Assembly: GCF_003061025.1 (NCBI RefSeq) | Contig: NZ_QAIL01000258.1 | Coordinates: forward strand, 1-45,119 | Direction: 5' to 3' | Length of the DNA: 45,119 bases | From: Pedobacter sp. HMWF019 | GTDB lineage: Bacteria; Bacteroidota; Bacteroidia; Sphingobacteriales; Sphingobacteriaceae | Position numbers and translations under genes: made by a program | Notes under the pieces: generated by a model | What the model saw: the letters and a program-made list of their open reading frames with translations, nothing else | What the model was told of the DNA's origin: nothing | The model's database searches: none | Shown: positions 28,064 to 37,739 of the stretch, piece after piece | Position numbering within the stretch: the stretch's first letter is position 1 | Layout: each line of letters opens with the position of its first letter

Positions 28064-28552
28064 TTAATCCTCTAGTTCAGCTGCAGTTTCTTCTACCTTT
28101 CTTCTCAGTTCGTCCTTGTATTCCTGCATTTTGACTGCAAGTGCTTCATCTGCGGTCGAAAGAATCTGTGCGGCCAGCAATCCTGCATTTTTTGCCGCAT
28201 TTAAAGCTACTGTTGCTACCGGAATGCCATTAGGCATCTGCAGAATAGACAAAATAGAATCCCATCCATCAATAGAGTTTGATGACTTAACCGGCACGCC
28301 GATCACCGGTAAAACCGTGATAGACGCAACCATTCCAGGTAAATGCGCTGCACCACCTGCGCCAGCAATGATTACTTTTAGGCCTCTTGAAGCAGCTTCT
28401 TTTGCATAATTGAACATTCTTTCAGGTGTGCGATGAGCAGAAACGACAGTCATTTCGAACTCCACACCAAAATCTTTTAAAATGTCGGCTGCATCCTGCA
28501 TGATGTGTAAATCAGATTTGCTGCCCATTATTATGCCTACTTTTATGCTCAT
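28064..28552 (-). CDS. purE: N5-carboxyaminoimidazole ribonucleotide mutase
   Basis: PurE converts N5-CAIR to CAIR, the product of PurK encoded just upstream. The 162 residues have the N-terminal [10 protein letters not shown] substrate loop, [11 protein letters not shown] with the catalytic His, and [14 protein letters not shown], all characteristic of class I PurE. Its ATG overlaps the purK stop by one base (TAATG), so the two are translationally coupled. Confidence 0.97.
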   Translation of the reverse strand: MSIKVGIIMGSKSDLHIMQDAADILKDFGVEFEMTVVSAHRTPERMFNYAKEAASRGLKVIIAGAGGAAHLPGMVASITVLPVIGVPVKSSNSIDGWDSILSILQMPNGIPVATVALNAAKNAGLLAAQILSTADEALAVKMQEYKDELRRKVEETAAELED

Positions 28553-29691
28553 TATGAAATTACTTTTAAAGTTTGTTTAATGTAGTTTGCTTTTTCGATT
28601 GCTTTCTCGCGGTTCTGGTCTATAATGGTCACATGGCCCATTTTGCGAAAAGGTTTTGTGTATTTTTTGCCGTATAAGTGTACATATACACCATCAATAG
28701 CCATGATCTTTTCCAATCCCTGGTATTTAGCCACGCCTTCATGCCCCTTTTCTCCCAGTAAATTGATCATCACCGCATTGGTAATAGAACGTGTATCTCC
28801 TAAAGGTAAATTGCAGATTGCTCTTAAATGTTGCTCAAACTGAGATACATAATTGCCTTCTATAGTCTGATGACCACTGTTGTGCGGCCTTGGAGCCAGT
28901 TCGTTCACCAGGATTTCCCCATCTTTAGTAATGAACATTTCCACAGCCAGAAGTCCTGTGATGTTTAAAGCAGAAGCAATATTCTTTGCAATCGTTTCTG
29001 CCCGCTGTTGTATGTTTTCCGGATAGGTAGAAGGGCTGATCAGAAATTCGACAAGGTTGGCTTCACTATTAAATTCCATTTCTACCATCGGGAAGGTCTT
29101 TACATCACCGTTCGGGTTTCTGGAAACGATTACCGCAATTTCCTTTTCAAAATCGATCAGCTCCTCAATCAAACAAGGTCCTTCAAAGGCATTGTCTATA
29201 TCATGCTGACTTGAAATTTTCATTACACCTTTACCATCATATCCATCTTTACGCTGTTTTAGAATATAAGGATAACCAAAGCTGGTGTTGAACATGTCGT
29301 CTTTTCCGTTCACAAGTTGGAAAGGAGCTGTTGGAATATCGTTTTCTTTAAAGAACTGTTTTTGCACCCCTTTGTCCTGGATTAGTCGGATCACCCTGGA
29401 TTGAGGGTAAACCATTTTGCCTTCTTTTTCCAGCTGTTCCAGAGCTTCAATATTTACTTTCTCAATTTCGATAGTCAGCAGGTCGGCTTTTTTTCCAAAA
29501 TTATAAACGGTATCAAAATCTGTAATGGAACCGCATTCGAAGTAGTTTGAAATGTGTTTGCAGGGAGCATCAGGATCAGGATCCAAGACCAGGCTGGTAA
29601 CGTTGTAATTAATGGCTTCCTGTATCAGCATTCGCCCTAATTGTCCGCCGCCCAATATACCCAGTTTTAAATCACTTATTTGTTTTGCCAT
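28552..29691 (-). CDS. purK: N5-carboxyaminoimidazole ribonucleotide synthase
   Basis: PurK is the ATP-grasp enzyme making N5-CAIR from AIR, ATP and bicarbonate in purine synthesis. The 379 residues start with [19 protein letters not shown]. The ATP-grasp core includes [16 protein letters not shown] and the metal-binding [24 protein letters not shown]. It is first in the purK-purE operon. A TATTTTTG box lies 31 bases before the ATG, in the region shared with the divergent flavoprotein gene. Confidence 0.97.
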   Translation of the reverse strand: MAKQISDLKLGILGGGQLGRMLIQEAINYNVTSLVLDPDPDAPCKHISNYFECGSITDFDTVYNFGKKADLLTIEIEKVNIEALEQLEKEGKMVYPQSRVIRLIQDKGVQKQFFKENDIPTAPFQLVNGKDDMFNTSFGYPYILKQRKDGYDGKGVMKISSQHDIDNAFEGPCLIEELIDFEKEIAVIVSRNPNGDVKTFPMVEMEFNSEANLVEFLISPSTYPENIQQRAETIAKNIASALNITGLLAVEMFITKDGEILVNELAPRPHNSGHQTIEGNYVSQFEQHLRAICNLPLGDTRSITNAVMINLLGEKGHEGVAKYQGLEKIMAIDGVYVHLYGKKYTKPFRKMGHVTIIDQNREKAIEKANYIKQTLKVIS

Positions 29692-29722
29692 ATCAATATG
29701 AAAAAGTTATGCTTATTTTGCA

Positions 29723-29730
29723 CAAAAATA
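29723..29730 (-). promoter_or_regulatory. Bacteroidota -7 box for purKE
   Basis: TATTTTTG on the minus strand fits TAnnTTTG, 31 bases before the purK ATG. No clear -33 element is seen. Confidence 0.4.
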
Positions 29731-29747
29731 ACAATATAAACGGATTG

Positions 29748-30938
29748 ATGGATGCTGATGCTATAATTATTGGGGCCGGTGCCTGCGGATTGATGTGTGC
29801 AGTGCAGGCGGGCTTCCTGGGGAAAAAGGTGATTTTGTTGGAGAAGGGGGCACAGCCAGGCGCTAAAATCCTGATCTCAGGAGGAGGGCGGTGTAATTAT
29901 ACCAACCTGTTTGCCAGCGATGAACAATTCATTTCGGGCAATAAACATTTTATGAAATCAGCTTTCACTCAGTGGACGGTAGAAGATACCATCAACTTTT
30001 TTGAAACGTATGGAATTACCGGAAAAGAAAAAACACTTGGGCAACTTTTTCCAGACGATAAAAATGCAAAAGATGTCGTAGAAGTTTTTACCGGCCTTTG
30101 CCGGGATATGGACCAGCAGATCAGGTGCGGGGCAGAAGTTACAGACATCAGTGCAAATGGGGAAGGTTATGTTGTAAGTTATACCAAAGGAGGAAAAAGT
30201 ATTCAATTGCAATCCAATAAAGTTGTAATAACTACCGGAGGCTTACCTATCCCTAAAATGGGCGCTACGGATTTTGCCCTCCGTCTGGCCCGGAAACTGG
30301 GCCTCAAATTGGTAGAAACAGCTCCGGCATTGGTACCACTCACCATTACAGGAAAAGATGAGGAATGGTATGCACGACTTTCCGGAAATACGGTTTTCTG
30401 TGAGGTCAGTAACGATCAGATCTCTTTTGAGGAGAATCTACTTTTTACCCATTGGGGATTAAGTGGCCCATCTATCCTGCAGATCTCTTCCTACTGGAGA
30501 AAAGGAGAAACGATCAATATTGATCTGTTACCTGGTCAAAATATTTCTGAACTTGTGGAGCAGGAGCGCAGCCATCAGGGTAAAAACCTGCTTTCAACCC
30601 TGTTCAATCGTTTCTATACTCGTAAATTCACCGAAGCGATGTCTAAATTTTTGCCTGTTGACAAACCTGTAGCTGATCTAACCAAAGCAGAAATGGAACT
30701 GATCCATAATACGATACACCTTTTTAAAGTGAAACCTGCAGGAGATAAAGGCTACGATAAAGCAGAGGTGATGAGGGGAGGGATTGATACCAATGAACTG
30801 TCCTCTAAAACGATGGAATGCAAAAAAATGCCGGGACTTTATTTTGGCGGAGAGTGCGTAGACGTGACCGGATGGCTGGGTGGTTATAATTTTCAATGGG
30901 CCTGGGCAAGTGGTTATGTTATAGCACAAGTATTATAA
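29748..30938 (+). CDS. BaiN/HI0933-family flavoprotein (NAD(P)/FAD-dependent oxidoreductase)
   Basis: This FAD-binding protein of the HI0933/BaiN family has about 396 residues from the ATG at 29748. The dinucleotide-binding motif IIGAGACGLMCAVQAG starts at residue 6, LEKGAQPGAKILISGGGRCNYTN follows, and the C-terminal GGIDTNELSSKTME and GGYNFQWAWASG segments are family marks. The reaction is unknown for most members; BaiN itself acts on bile-acid intermediates, which need not apply here. A longer frame begins at 29685 and overlaps purK. I reject it because the fold starts right after the second ATG and the extension is not hydrophobic or conserved-looking. Confidence 0.88.
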   Translation: MDADAIIIGAGACGLMCAVQAGFLGKKVILLEKGAQPGAKILISGGGRCNYTNLFASDEQFISGNKHFMKSAFTQWTVEDTINFFETYGITGKEKTLGQLFPDDKNAKDVVEVFTGLCRDMDQQIRCGAEVTDISANGEGYVVSYTKGGKSIQLQSNKVVITTGGLPIPKMGATDFALRLARKLGLKLVETAPALVPLTITGKDEEWYARLSGNTVFCEVSNDQISFEENLLFTHWGLSGPSILQISSYWRKGETINIDLLPGQNISELVEQERSHQGKNLLSTLFNRFYTRKFTEAMSKFLPVDKPVADLTKAEMELIHNTIHLFKVKPAGDKGYDKAEVMRGGIDTNELSSKTMECKKMPGLYFGGECVDVTGWLGGYNFQWAWASGYVIAQVL

Positions 30939-30955
30939 TTTAATATCCGCTTAAT

Positions 30956-30966
30956 GTGAGGCTCAC
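30956..30966. promoter_or_regulatory. GTGAG/CTCAC palindrome upstream of the sigma gene
   Basis: GTGAGGCTCAC is an 11-base palindrome with a single central base, 29 bases before the ECF sigma start and 18 bases after the flavoprotein stop. It could be an operator for the sigma operon. No T run follows, so it is not a terminator. Confidence 0.25.
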
Positions 30967-30995
30967 TTTACAGGCCTAATTTCGCCCTATATTTT

Positions 30996-31550
30996 ATGGG
31001 GAATCACAGTACAGCCGGATCAGCAGAACATCATACCCCGGTGTATGACCTGAAGACATTCGAAGATCTTTACCGGCGTATGTACCCCACGCTGATCAAA
31101 TATGCCGTGTACCTGGTCAAAGATGCTGAAGAAGCACAACTCCTTTTGAATGATGTTTTTATTGGCATATGGAAAAACAAGGTGCAAATTTCCGAAGAAA
31201 AAGCCTATCTGTTCCGTTCAGTTAAAAATGCGGCCCTTACGTACCTTAAAAATTCCAGAGTGCAGTTCAGTATTCTGGAAGATGAACAGATACCACTGAT
31301 TCCAGATCAAAATCCAGACCCCTCACAAGCCTACCAGGAAAAGGACCGGAACCGGGCACTTTATAAGCTGATCGATCAATTACCAGAAAGACGAAGACTT
31401 GTTTTTTACCTTTATAGAATTGACGGCTTTAGTTATAAGGAAATTGCAAACTTTCTGGATATTTCGGTAAGAACTGTTGAAGACCACCTGGTCAAAGGGT
31501 TTCAGTTCCTTCAGGAAAAGGTAACGCGGCACGAAGAAGAATTCAGGTAA
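30996..31550 (+). CDS. ECF RNA polymerase sigma factor (FecI-like, Bacteroidota type)
   Basis: This 184-residue ECF sigma factor of the sigma-70 family directs RNA polymerase to a small regulon, here presumably the following genes. Region 2 begins around FEDLYRRMYPTLIKYAVYLV (residues 22-41). Region 4 is PERRRLVFYLYRIDGFSYKEIANFLDISVRTVEDH (about 131-165), with its helix-turn-helix. Such sigmas are held inactive by the FecR-type anti-sigma encoded next. The gene opens the regulated locus sigma - FecR - SusC - SusD - phosphatase. Confidence 0.93.
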   Translation: MGNHSTAGSAEHHTPVYDLKTFEDLYRRMYPTLIKYAVYLVKDAEEAQLLLNDVFIGIWKNKVQISEEKAYLFRSVKNAALTYLKNSRVQFSILEDEQIPLIPDQNPDPSQAYQEKDRNRALYKLIDQLPERRRLVFYLYRIDGFSYKEIANFLDISVRTVEDHLVKGFQFLQEKVTRHEEEFR

Positions 31551-31555
31551 AATCA

Positions 31556-31587
31556 CTTAACGTATTGTTAATGGAATCTTAACGTAT
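31556..31587 (+). repeat. Two direct repeats CTTAACGTAT in the sigma-fecR gap
   Basis: CTTAACGTAT occurs at 31556-31565 and 31578-31587, 22 bases apart, i.e. about two helical turns on the same face of DNA. The piece between (GTTAA...TTAAC) is also weakly palindromic. They could bind a regulator or be part of an ECF-type promoter for fecR. Confidence 0.4.
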
Positions 31588-31643
31588 CCCGGCCCGTAGA
31601 AGCACCCGGTTTTATTGTCTTGTCTATAGTAAACAGGATAAGA

Positions 31644-32663
31644 ATGGACCAAGAGATCTGGAAATTAATATTGTCACATGTATCGGGCGAAGACAACAAA
31701 GAAAATGAAAAACGCCTAAAACAATGGTTGGATCAGGATCCTGTACATCAGCAGCAATTTGAGCAAGCCTGCAAGCTTTGGAACGATACGGCAGAAATTC
31801 CAAAACAAGGTGGATGGGAAGAAAGCTTTGCCCAAATCAAATCTGTGGTTATAAAACTAGATTCGGTTAAAGCGACTGACGAAAAAAGGCTGAAGGTTGT
31901 TTTCAAACGTTGGATCGCTGTTGCTGCAATATTGGGTGGGATGATTTTACTCAGTATATTTTTTCAAAATAGAAAACCTGTACCTCAAGGTGATGCTGCA
32001 GGCTGGATGATTGAAGCATCAACAGCAGGACAGATCCTGAAAGTACTGCTACCTGATAGTACCGAGGTTTGGCTGAATTCAGGAAGCAGTATCCGTTTTC
32101 CTAAAAATCTCCAAACAGCAGCCATCAGAAATGTTCAGTTAAGGGGAGAAGGCTTCTTTAAAGTAAAGCGCGACGTAAAGCACCCATTTATTGTTAAGAG
32201 TTTAAATCTTCAAACACGGGTATTGGGCACCAGTTTCAATATTAAAGCCTGGGCAAAATACCAGCCTGAAGTTACGGTAATGACGGGTAAAGTCGCGGTA
32301 TCCAGGGACTCTGCAGGTACACAATCTGCAGCCATACACCTTCTGCCCAATCAAAAAGCCATTTATAGCCGTATTTCCGGAAAACTTCATCAGGAAAATG
32401 TAGAGGAAGCGGCAGATGCAAATGCATGGATCAGCGGAAAACTGATGTTCAATCAAACACCGGTACAAGAAGTTTTTGAAGCTATTGAGCGCAGGTACCA
32501 GGTGCGCATACAGTCAGAACATGATTTTAAAGACTGCAAGCTTACAGCAAGCTTTAAAAATATAGCGCTTGCTGAAGTTCTTCAAACCCTGAAAATTACG
32601 CTGGATATCAATTATACCATCAACAAACAAACGATCTATATAAAAGGAGGAAAATGTAACTAG
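31644..32663 (+). CDS. FecR-type anti-sigma factor
   Basis: This inner-membrane anti-sigma factor has 339 residues from the ATG at 31644. A cytoplasmic N-terminal part (1-92) contacts the sigma factor, one membrane helix follows (WIAVAAILGGMILLSIFF, about 93-110), then the periplasmic FecR domain with LPDSTEVWLNSGSSIRFP and a C-terminal DUF4974 (LMFNQTPVQEVFEAIERRY onward). In the FecR model the periplasmic end senses the STN domain of the partner receptor, the SusC protein encoded next. A TTG at 31620 would add eight residues without hallmark features, so I chose the ATG. Confidence 0.93.
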   Translation: MDQEIWKLILSHVSGEDNKENEKRLKQWLDQDPVHQQQFEQACKLWNDTAEIPKQGGWEESFAQIKSVVIKLDSVKATDEKRLKVVFKRWIAVAAILGGMILLSIFFQNRKPVPQGDAAGWMIEASTAGQILKVLLPDSTEVWLNSGSSIRFPKNLQTAAIRNVQLRGEGFFKVKRDVKHPFIVKSLNLQTRVLGTSFNIKAWAKYQPEVTVMTGKVAVSRDSAGTQSAAIHLLPNQKAIYSRISGKLHQENVEEAADANAWISGKLMFNQTPVQEVFEAIERRYQVRIQSEHDFKDCKLTASFKNIALAEVLQTLKITLDINYTINKQTIYIKGGKCN

Positions 32664-32666
32664 ACA

Positions 32667-32742
32667 GCTATTAAAAAAATAGCCTCAGATGTTGACGCAT
32701 CCGAGGCTACGGAATCTTCGCCATCAGGTTGTTGACGCAACC
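32667..32742 (+). promoter_or_regulatory. Tandem hairpins with identical loops between fecR and susC
   Basis: Hairpin A (32681-32708) pairs AGCCTC with GAGGCT and GATG with CATC. Hairpin B (32727-32742) pairs GGTTG with CAACC. Both loops read TTGACG within the shared word GTTGACGCA, 40 bases apart. An alternative stem GCTATT/AATAGC (32667-32683) overlaps the left arm of A, so two folds compete. No T run follows B. The layout suggests an RNA switch or attenuator that uncouples the regulators from the transport genes. Confidence 0.5.
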
Positions 32743-32774
32743 CGGGGGCATTAAAAATTTATTTTAACCCATCA

Positions 32775-35700
32775 ATGATTAAAACACACAAAGTTATGAA
32801 AAAGTCCGCAGTGACTCATCAATTAATTTTTAAAGTAATGCGTTTTTTTATCCTCAGCTATGTACTGCTCTCTATGATGTTCGTTGCAGGACAGGCATCC
32901 CCTGTACATGCGCAGGGCTTAACAGAAAGAGTGAGCTTCAACTTTAAACACGGCACCCTCACCGAACTGTTCAAAAGCCTGGAGAAAAAAACAGAACTCA
33001 CCTTTATTTATACCAATAAAGAGGTTCTTTTGACTAAAGAGATCAATAATCTAAAAGCAGAAAATGAGCCTGTCGGCGAGCTGCTGAACCGAGTATTGCT
33101 GCCTTTACAATTAACTTACACCATTCAGAACAAACAGATCATCATTAAAAAGGCTTTTCGGGTCAAAGGAAAAGTTAGTGATGAAAAAGGATTGCCTGTA
33201 CCGGGGGTAAGTATTTTGGAAAAAGGAAGCTCCAATGGTACAACAACCAACCTAAGCGGAGATTACAGTTTAAACGTACAGCATCCAAATGCCCGTATCA
33301 TTTTTAAGATGATGGGCTATCAAACTAAAGAACTGGATGTCAATGGAGAAAGCAGTTTAAATGTAAGCTTAGTTCCTGATGAAACCGCATTATCAGAAGT
33401 GGTAGTGACGGCACTGGGCATCAAACGTTCAGAAAAAGCACTTGGTTATTCCATTGCTACCGTAAAAGGAAGCGATGTCAATACCGTAAAAGAAGTCAAT
33501 GTGGTCAACTCGCTTGCAGGGAAGGTGGCCGGCGTGAATATTGTGAGTACCGGATCAGATCCAGGCTCTACTGCATTGATCACGATCAGAGGACAGTCTT
33601 CTATTGCTACAGACAATCAACCTTTATTTGTGGTTGATGGAGTTCCTGTAGCGCATTCTCTGCGTACGCCAGCCAGTGTCGGACGCTCTTCTGTAGATTA
33701 TGGAAGTCCTGTAGCCGACATCAGCCCGGATGATGTAGAAAGCATTACGATCCTGAAAGGGGCCAGTGCAGCTGCCTTGTATGGCAGCCGGGCCGGAAGT
33801 GGGGTAGTGCTGATCACCACAAAAAGCGGATCAGCAGGAAAAAAAGGACTTGGAGTAAGTTTTAATAGCAATGCTATGTTTGATAAGGCCTGGATGTTTC
33901 CTCATTTTCAGAACCAGTTCGGCGCGGGTGAGTATACCGATGACCCGGCCGTTTCAACTTCAGACGCATGGGGCCCAAGACTGGATGTAGGAACCAAACA
34001 CCTGCAATGGAACAGTCCTTTAGATGCAAGTGGAAAACCAGTGCCTACAGATTGGGTATCCCATCCCAACAATGCCAAAGATTTTTACAGGACCGGCTCA
34101 ACGTATACCAATAATATCGCTATTACAGGTAAAAATGCAGACGGTAATTACAGACTATCTTATACCAATCTGGTCAATAAAGGTATAGTGCCCAATACAG
34201 ATCTGAGCAGAAATACCCTGAACCTGGCCGCTACTTATGTATTGCATCCTAAAGTTAAGATCAGCACCAATATTGGCTATGTGAAGAACAAAAGTGATAA
34301 CCGGCCTTCCGCTTACAGAGAAAGCGTAACGCAAATGATTTATTCCATGCCTTCTAATATGAACATCAACGACCTGAAGAACTATTGGAAACCAGGGCGT
34401 GAGAATATCGAACAGTTCTCTCCGGATGATTCCGATAATCCGTATTTTGTGGCGAATGAGCATATTAATGGTTATGACAGAAATCGTTTAACCGGAAATG
34501 TACAAGCCATGATAGATCTGAACAAAGACCTGAGTTTTATGGTGCGCACAGGCTTGGATATGTACAATGAGCAGCATGAAACTAAACGCCCGTTCAGTTC
34601 CAAGCGTTTTAAGTTCGGCGGCTATAGTGTAGACAACAGCTATTTTAGCGAGCAGAATTCAGACTTTTTATTGAGCTATAAGAAAAACCTGAATCAGGAT
34701 TGGTTCTTTGGCGTATCTGTTGGAGGTAACCAAATGAACCAAACGGCCAGAGGTACCGCCCAAGGTACAGAAAGCCTGAGTATTCCGGGTATTTATAACA
34801 TCAGCAATGCCCAGGCAGGAACCATCAGCAATAGTTCCTACAAATCCAGAAAACGGATCAACAGTTTATATGGTGTGGGGCAGGCCTCTTTTAAAGATAT
34901 GGTCTTTTTAGATGTCACCGGCCGAAATGACTGGTCCAGTACATTGCCTGCACAAAACAATTCTTATTTCTATCCTTCCGTTTCCCTGAGCACCATTGTA
35001 ACCGATGTTTTTAAGATCAAATCCGACATCCTATCCTTTGCCAAAATCAGGGCAAACTGGGCACAAGTAGGAAGTGATACCGATCCTTACCAATTGTACA
35101 ATACCATTCCTTTTAATCAGGACTGGGGCGATGTGAAAAGAGCGACGATTGAATTTAACCTGAAGAATAACTTTTTAAAGCCCGAAATTGCGAGTTCCTA
35201 TGAGTTTGGTACAGATTTACGCTTTTTATCTAACAGGATTGGCCTGGACGTCACCTGGTATAAAACCAATAAACGCAACCAGATCATTAATATACCCACT
35301 ACCATTGCCTCGGGTGCTTCAAACCGTTTGATCAATGCTGGAAATATTCAGAACAGCGGATGGGAAATCGGTTTAAATGCCACACCAGTTCAAGGAGCCT
35401 TCAAATGGGAGTTCAGCGCCAATTTTACCAAAAATGAAAACAAAGTAATTTCATTGATGGATGGCCTGTCAGAATATTCTATGGGTAGCGCCGACGGGGA
35501 TAATATCCGTTACCTCATTAAAGAAGGAACCAAGATTGGTGATTTCTATACGCCAAGCTATACCAAAGTGCCTAATGGCCCTAATGCAGGTGCAGCTTTG
35601 CTCGATAAAAATGGGCACTATATCCGCAATTCAGCTGAGTATATTAAGGTGGGCAATTACAACCCGGATTTCACTGTTGGTTTGAACAATACCTTTACCT

Positions 35701-36248
35701 ATAAAAATTTTACCCTGAACTTTTTACTCGACTGGCGTAAGGGCGGTAACTTCTATTCTTACGTGGTTAAAAGTTTGCTTACTGCTGGTTTAACAGACAA
35801 TACCCTGGTGGGAAGAGACGCTCAGACCGGAGGTTTGCCATGGACTGACTCTCAGGGATTAAAGCGTAATGATGGAATGATCATACCAGGTTATATTGCC
35901 AACGGTGATGGAACCTACAAAGAAAATAATGTAATCATTGCGGCCTCAGATTTTTACGACAATACGTATAATAAATTTTATGAGCGTTTAACCTATACCG
36001 CAACTTTTATTAAACTTCGGGAAGCCTCTCTAACCTATGTGTTTAGTAAAAACCTGCTGCACAAACTACCCATCAGCAATTTATCTGTTTCTCTGATTGG
36101 CAGGAATTTATACACCTGGGCCTCTAACGGATTAGGTTATGATCCGGAAACCACAATGAGCATCAGTGATGGCTTTAAACAAGGTGTTGGCCATTGGACC
36201 TTGCCAGGTACCCGCTCTTATGGTCTTAAATTCAGCTGTAATTTTTAA
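32775..36248 (+). CDS. SusC/RagA-family TonB-dependent outer-membrane receptor with STN domain
   Basis: This 1157-residue outer-membrane transporter imports a substrate captured by the SusD partner, powered by TonB. After a long signal sequence comes an STN (secretin/TonB N-terminal) domain, VSFNFKHGTLTELFKSLEKK to about residue 128. Next are a CarboxypepD_reg-like beta domain (KGKVSDEKGLPVPGVSI, about 135-210), the plug with ITIRGQSS and PLFVVDGVP at about 265-295, and a barrel ending in SYGLKFSCNF with the usual C-terminal Phe. The STN domain marks it as a signal transducer to FecR. The start may be the ATG at 32775 or 32796. SusD follows after 12 bases. Confidence 0.95.
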   Translation: MIKTHKVMKKSAVTHQLIFKVMRFFILSYVLLSMMFVAGQASPVHAQGLTERVSFNFKHGTLTELFKSLEKKTELTFIYTNKEVLLTKEINNLKAENEPVGELLNRVLLPLQLTYTIQNKQIIIKKAFRVKGKVSDEKGLPVPGVSILEKGSSNGTTTNLSGDYSLNVQHPNARIIFKMMGYQTKELDVNGESSLNVSLVPDETALSEVVVTALGIKRSEKALGYSIATVKGSDVNTVKEVNVVNSLAGKVAGVNIVSTGSDPGSTALITIRGQSSIATDNQPLFVVDGVPVAHSLRTPASVGRSSVDYGSPVADISPDDVESITILKGASAAALYGSRAGSGVVLITTKSGSAGKKGLGVSFNSNAMFDKAWMFPHFQNQFGAGEYTDDPAVSTSDAWGPRLDVGTKHLQWNSPLDASGKPVPTDWVSHPNNAKDFYRTGSTYTNNIAITGKNADGNYRLSYTNLVNKGIVPNTDLSRNTLNLAATYVLHPKVKISTNIGYVKNKSDNRPSAYRESVTQMIYSMPSNMNINDLKNYWKPGRENIEQFSPDDSDNPYFVANEHINGYDRNRLTGNVQAMIDLNKDLSFMVRTGLDMYNEQHETKRPFSSKRFKFGGYSVDNSYFSEQNSDFLLSYKKNLNQDWFFGVSVGGNQMNQTARGTAQGTESLSIPGIYNISNAQAGTISNSSYKSRKRINSLYGVGQASFKDMVFLDVTGRNDWSSTLPAQNNSYFYPSVSLSTIVTDVFKIKSDILSFAKIRANWAQVGSDTDPYQLYNTIPFNQDWGDVKRATIEFNLKNNFLKPEIASSYEFGTDLRFLSNRIGLDVTWYKTNKRNQIINIPTTIASGASNRLINAGNIQNSGWEIGLNATPVQGAFKWEFSANFTKNENKVISLMDGLSEYSMGSADGDNIRYLIKEGTKIGDFYTPSYTKVPNGPNAGAALLDKNGHYIRNSAEYIKVGNYNPDFTVGLNNTFTYKNFTLNFLLDWRKGGNFYSYVVKSLLTAGLTDNTLVGRDAQTGGLPWTDSQGLKRNDGMIIPGYIANGDGTYKENNVIIAASDFYDNTYNKFYERLTYTATFIKLREASLTYVFSKNLLHKLPISNLSVSLIGRNLYTWASNGLGYDPETTMSISDGFKQGVGHWTLPGTRSYGLKFSCNF

Positions 36249-36260
36249 TTTGTATACCCC

Positions 36261-37733
36261 ATGAAACTTAAATATAAAACAATACTGGTCCTGTTAATGA
36301 CCGTTTTAGGTGCCTGCACCAAGGATTTTGAAGAGATTAATACCAATCCCAATTCTCCGGAAACCACCAATACCGAATTCTTAATGTCAGAAGTGGTTTT
36401 GTCCACCGCCTATGCCTATCAGGAAAACGCAGTCGACAGAAGGCCGGCTTCTGCAGCCAGGTACCTAACCTTGGTGCGTAATACTGGGTATGATCTGTTA
36501 GATTGGGGTCCTGTAGACTGGAATGATATTTATTCCCGTTTATCGGTGAATAAAACCTTTCTGGAAACAGCTCAAAAACGTTCGGAGAACCAATATGTGG
36601 CCATCAGTAAAATCATGAAAGCCTTTAATTTTGGTTACCTGACCGATTTATACGGAGATGTCCCTTATTCGCAAGCGCTGAAATCAAAGGAAAGCAATAT
36701 CATTTACCCGGAGTATGACCAGCAGCAAAGTATCTATCCTGACCTTTTGAGAGAGCTCCGGGAAGCCAATGATCTGTTGAAAGGTGCCAATCCGGAAATT
36801 AATGCAAAAGGCGATGTGCTTTTTAAAGGCAAAGCCCTTCAATGGCGTAAATTCGCAAATACCCTGCGTCTAAGAATGCTGTTGCGCATTTCCAAGGTTT
36901 ATGGGCCCGCATTTACAGAAATGCAGGCCATTATTAATGATAAATCTTCTTTCCCGATTTTTGAAAGCAGTGCAGACAATGCGGAGATGGTCTATCTGGG
37001 TACTACAGCGGGTTACAGTTGGCCTGCAGGTCCTTTGGCTATGATCGATTTCGATTACCAAAAAACCAAGGTGAGCAAGGAACTGGTTGACCGCTTAACC
37101 CAACGCAATGACCCAAGACTGGCCATTTGGGTAGAACCAGTTAAAAGTACAGCAGGATCAACAGTAGATCAGAACAAATATGTTGGTGTGCCCAATGCTA
37201 TAGATGCACCTTCAGCTTATAATGGGGGTGAAGACCATGTTTCTGTTTTCTCTAACTCATTTTTTAGAAAAAACGGCGGTGCATCAAATCCCGCACTTAA
37301 AGCCAGCTTAATGACCTATACTGAAATGTGTTTTATTCTTGCCGAAGCCATGCAAAAAGGAAAGCTTAGCATGCCGGGAGAAACAGCAGAATCTATGTAT
37401 TACAAAGGAATAAAAGAGTCCATGAGCAGTTATGGAGCAGTGGCGCCGGCTGGATATTTTGATCAGACACTGGTTAAATATGATGGCAGTTTGGAGCAAC
37501 TGATCACCCAGAAATGGATGGCTATGCTGTTTAAAGGGGCAGAAGGCTGGTTTGATCAGCGCCGTACCGGACTCCCTGCATTTGTAACAGGTCCGTTGGC
37601 TGCTGGCCGTGGTATCCCTAAGCGTTATATCTATCCAGATTCAGAAAGTGCCAAAAACAAAGTCAACTATCAGAAAGCTGTTTCTGTTTTCGGTGCAGAT
37701 AATCAATATACCTTAATGTGGTATTTAAAATAA
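36261..37733 (+). CDS. SusD/RagB-family outer-membrane lipoprotein
   Basis: This 490-residue surface lipoprotein forms the lid of the SusC channel and binds the substrate. The signal peptide ends in a lipobox (LGACTKDFEEINTNPN, Cys at about 19). The protein resembles the SusD-like_2 branch: the early DFEEINTNPNSP, the conserved SKIMKAFNFGYLTDLYGDVPYS and the C-terminal QKWMAMLFKGAEGWFDQRRTG. SusD proteins are built on TPR-like helices. The gene lies 12 bases after SusC and six before the phosphatase gene, so the three are one transcript. The ligand cannot be read directly. Confidence 0.94.
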   Translation: MKLKYKTILVLLMTVLGACTKDFEEINTNPNSPETTNTEFLMSEVVLSTAYAYQENAVDRRPASAARYLTLVRNTGYDLLDWGPVDWNDIYSRLSVNKTFLETAQKRSENQYVAISKIMKAFNFGYLTDLYGDVPYSQALKSKESNIIYPEYDQQQSIYPDLLRELREANDLLKGANPEINAKGDVLFKGKALQWRKFANTLRLRMLLRISKVYGPAFTEMQAIINDKSSFPIFESSADNAEMVYLGTTAGYSWPAGPLAMIDFDYQKTKVSKELVDRLTQRNDPRLAIWVEPVKSTAGSTVDQNKYVGVPNAIDAPSAYNGGEDHVSVFSNSFFRKNGGASNPALKASLMTYTEMCFILAEAMQKGKLSMPGETAESMYYKGIKESMSSYGAVAPAGYFDQTLVKYDGSLEQLITQKWMAMLFKGAEGWFDQRRTGLPAFVTGPLAAGRGIPKRYIYPDSESAKNKVNYQKAVSVFGADNQYTLMWYLK

Positions 37734-37739
37734 AACAAA

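Noticed and set aside
29685..29747. Longer start for the BaiN-type flavoprotein
   Set aside because: The extension overlaps purK and carries no family residues; the nucleotide-binding fold starts straight after the ATG at 29748.
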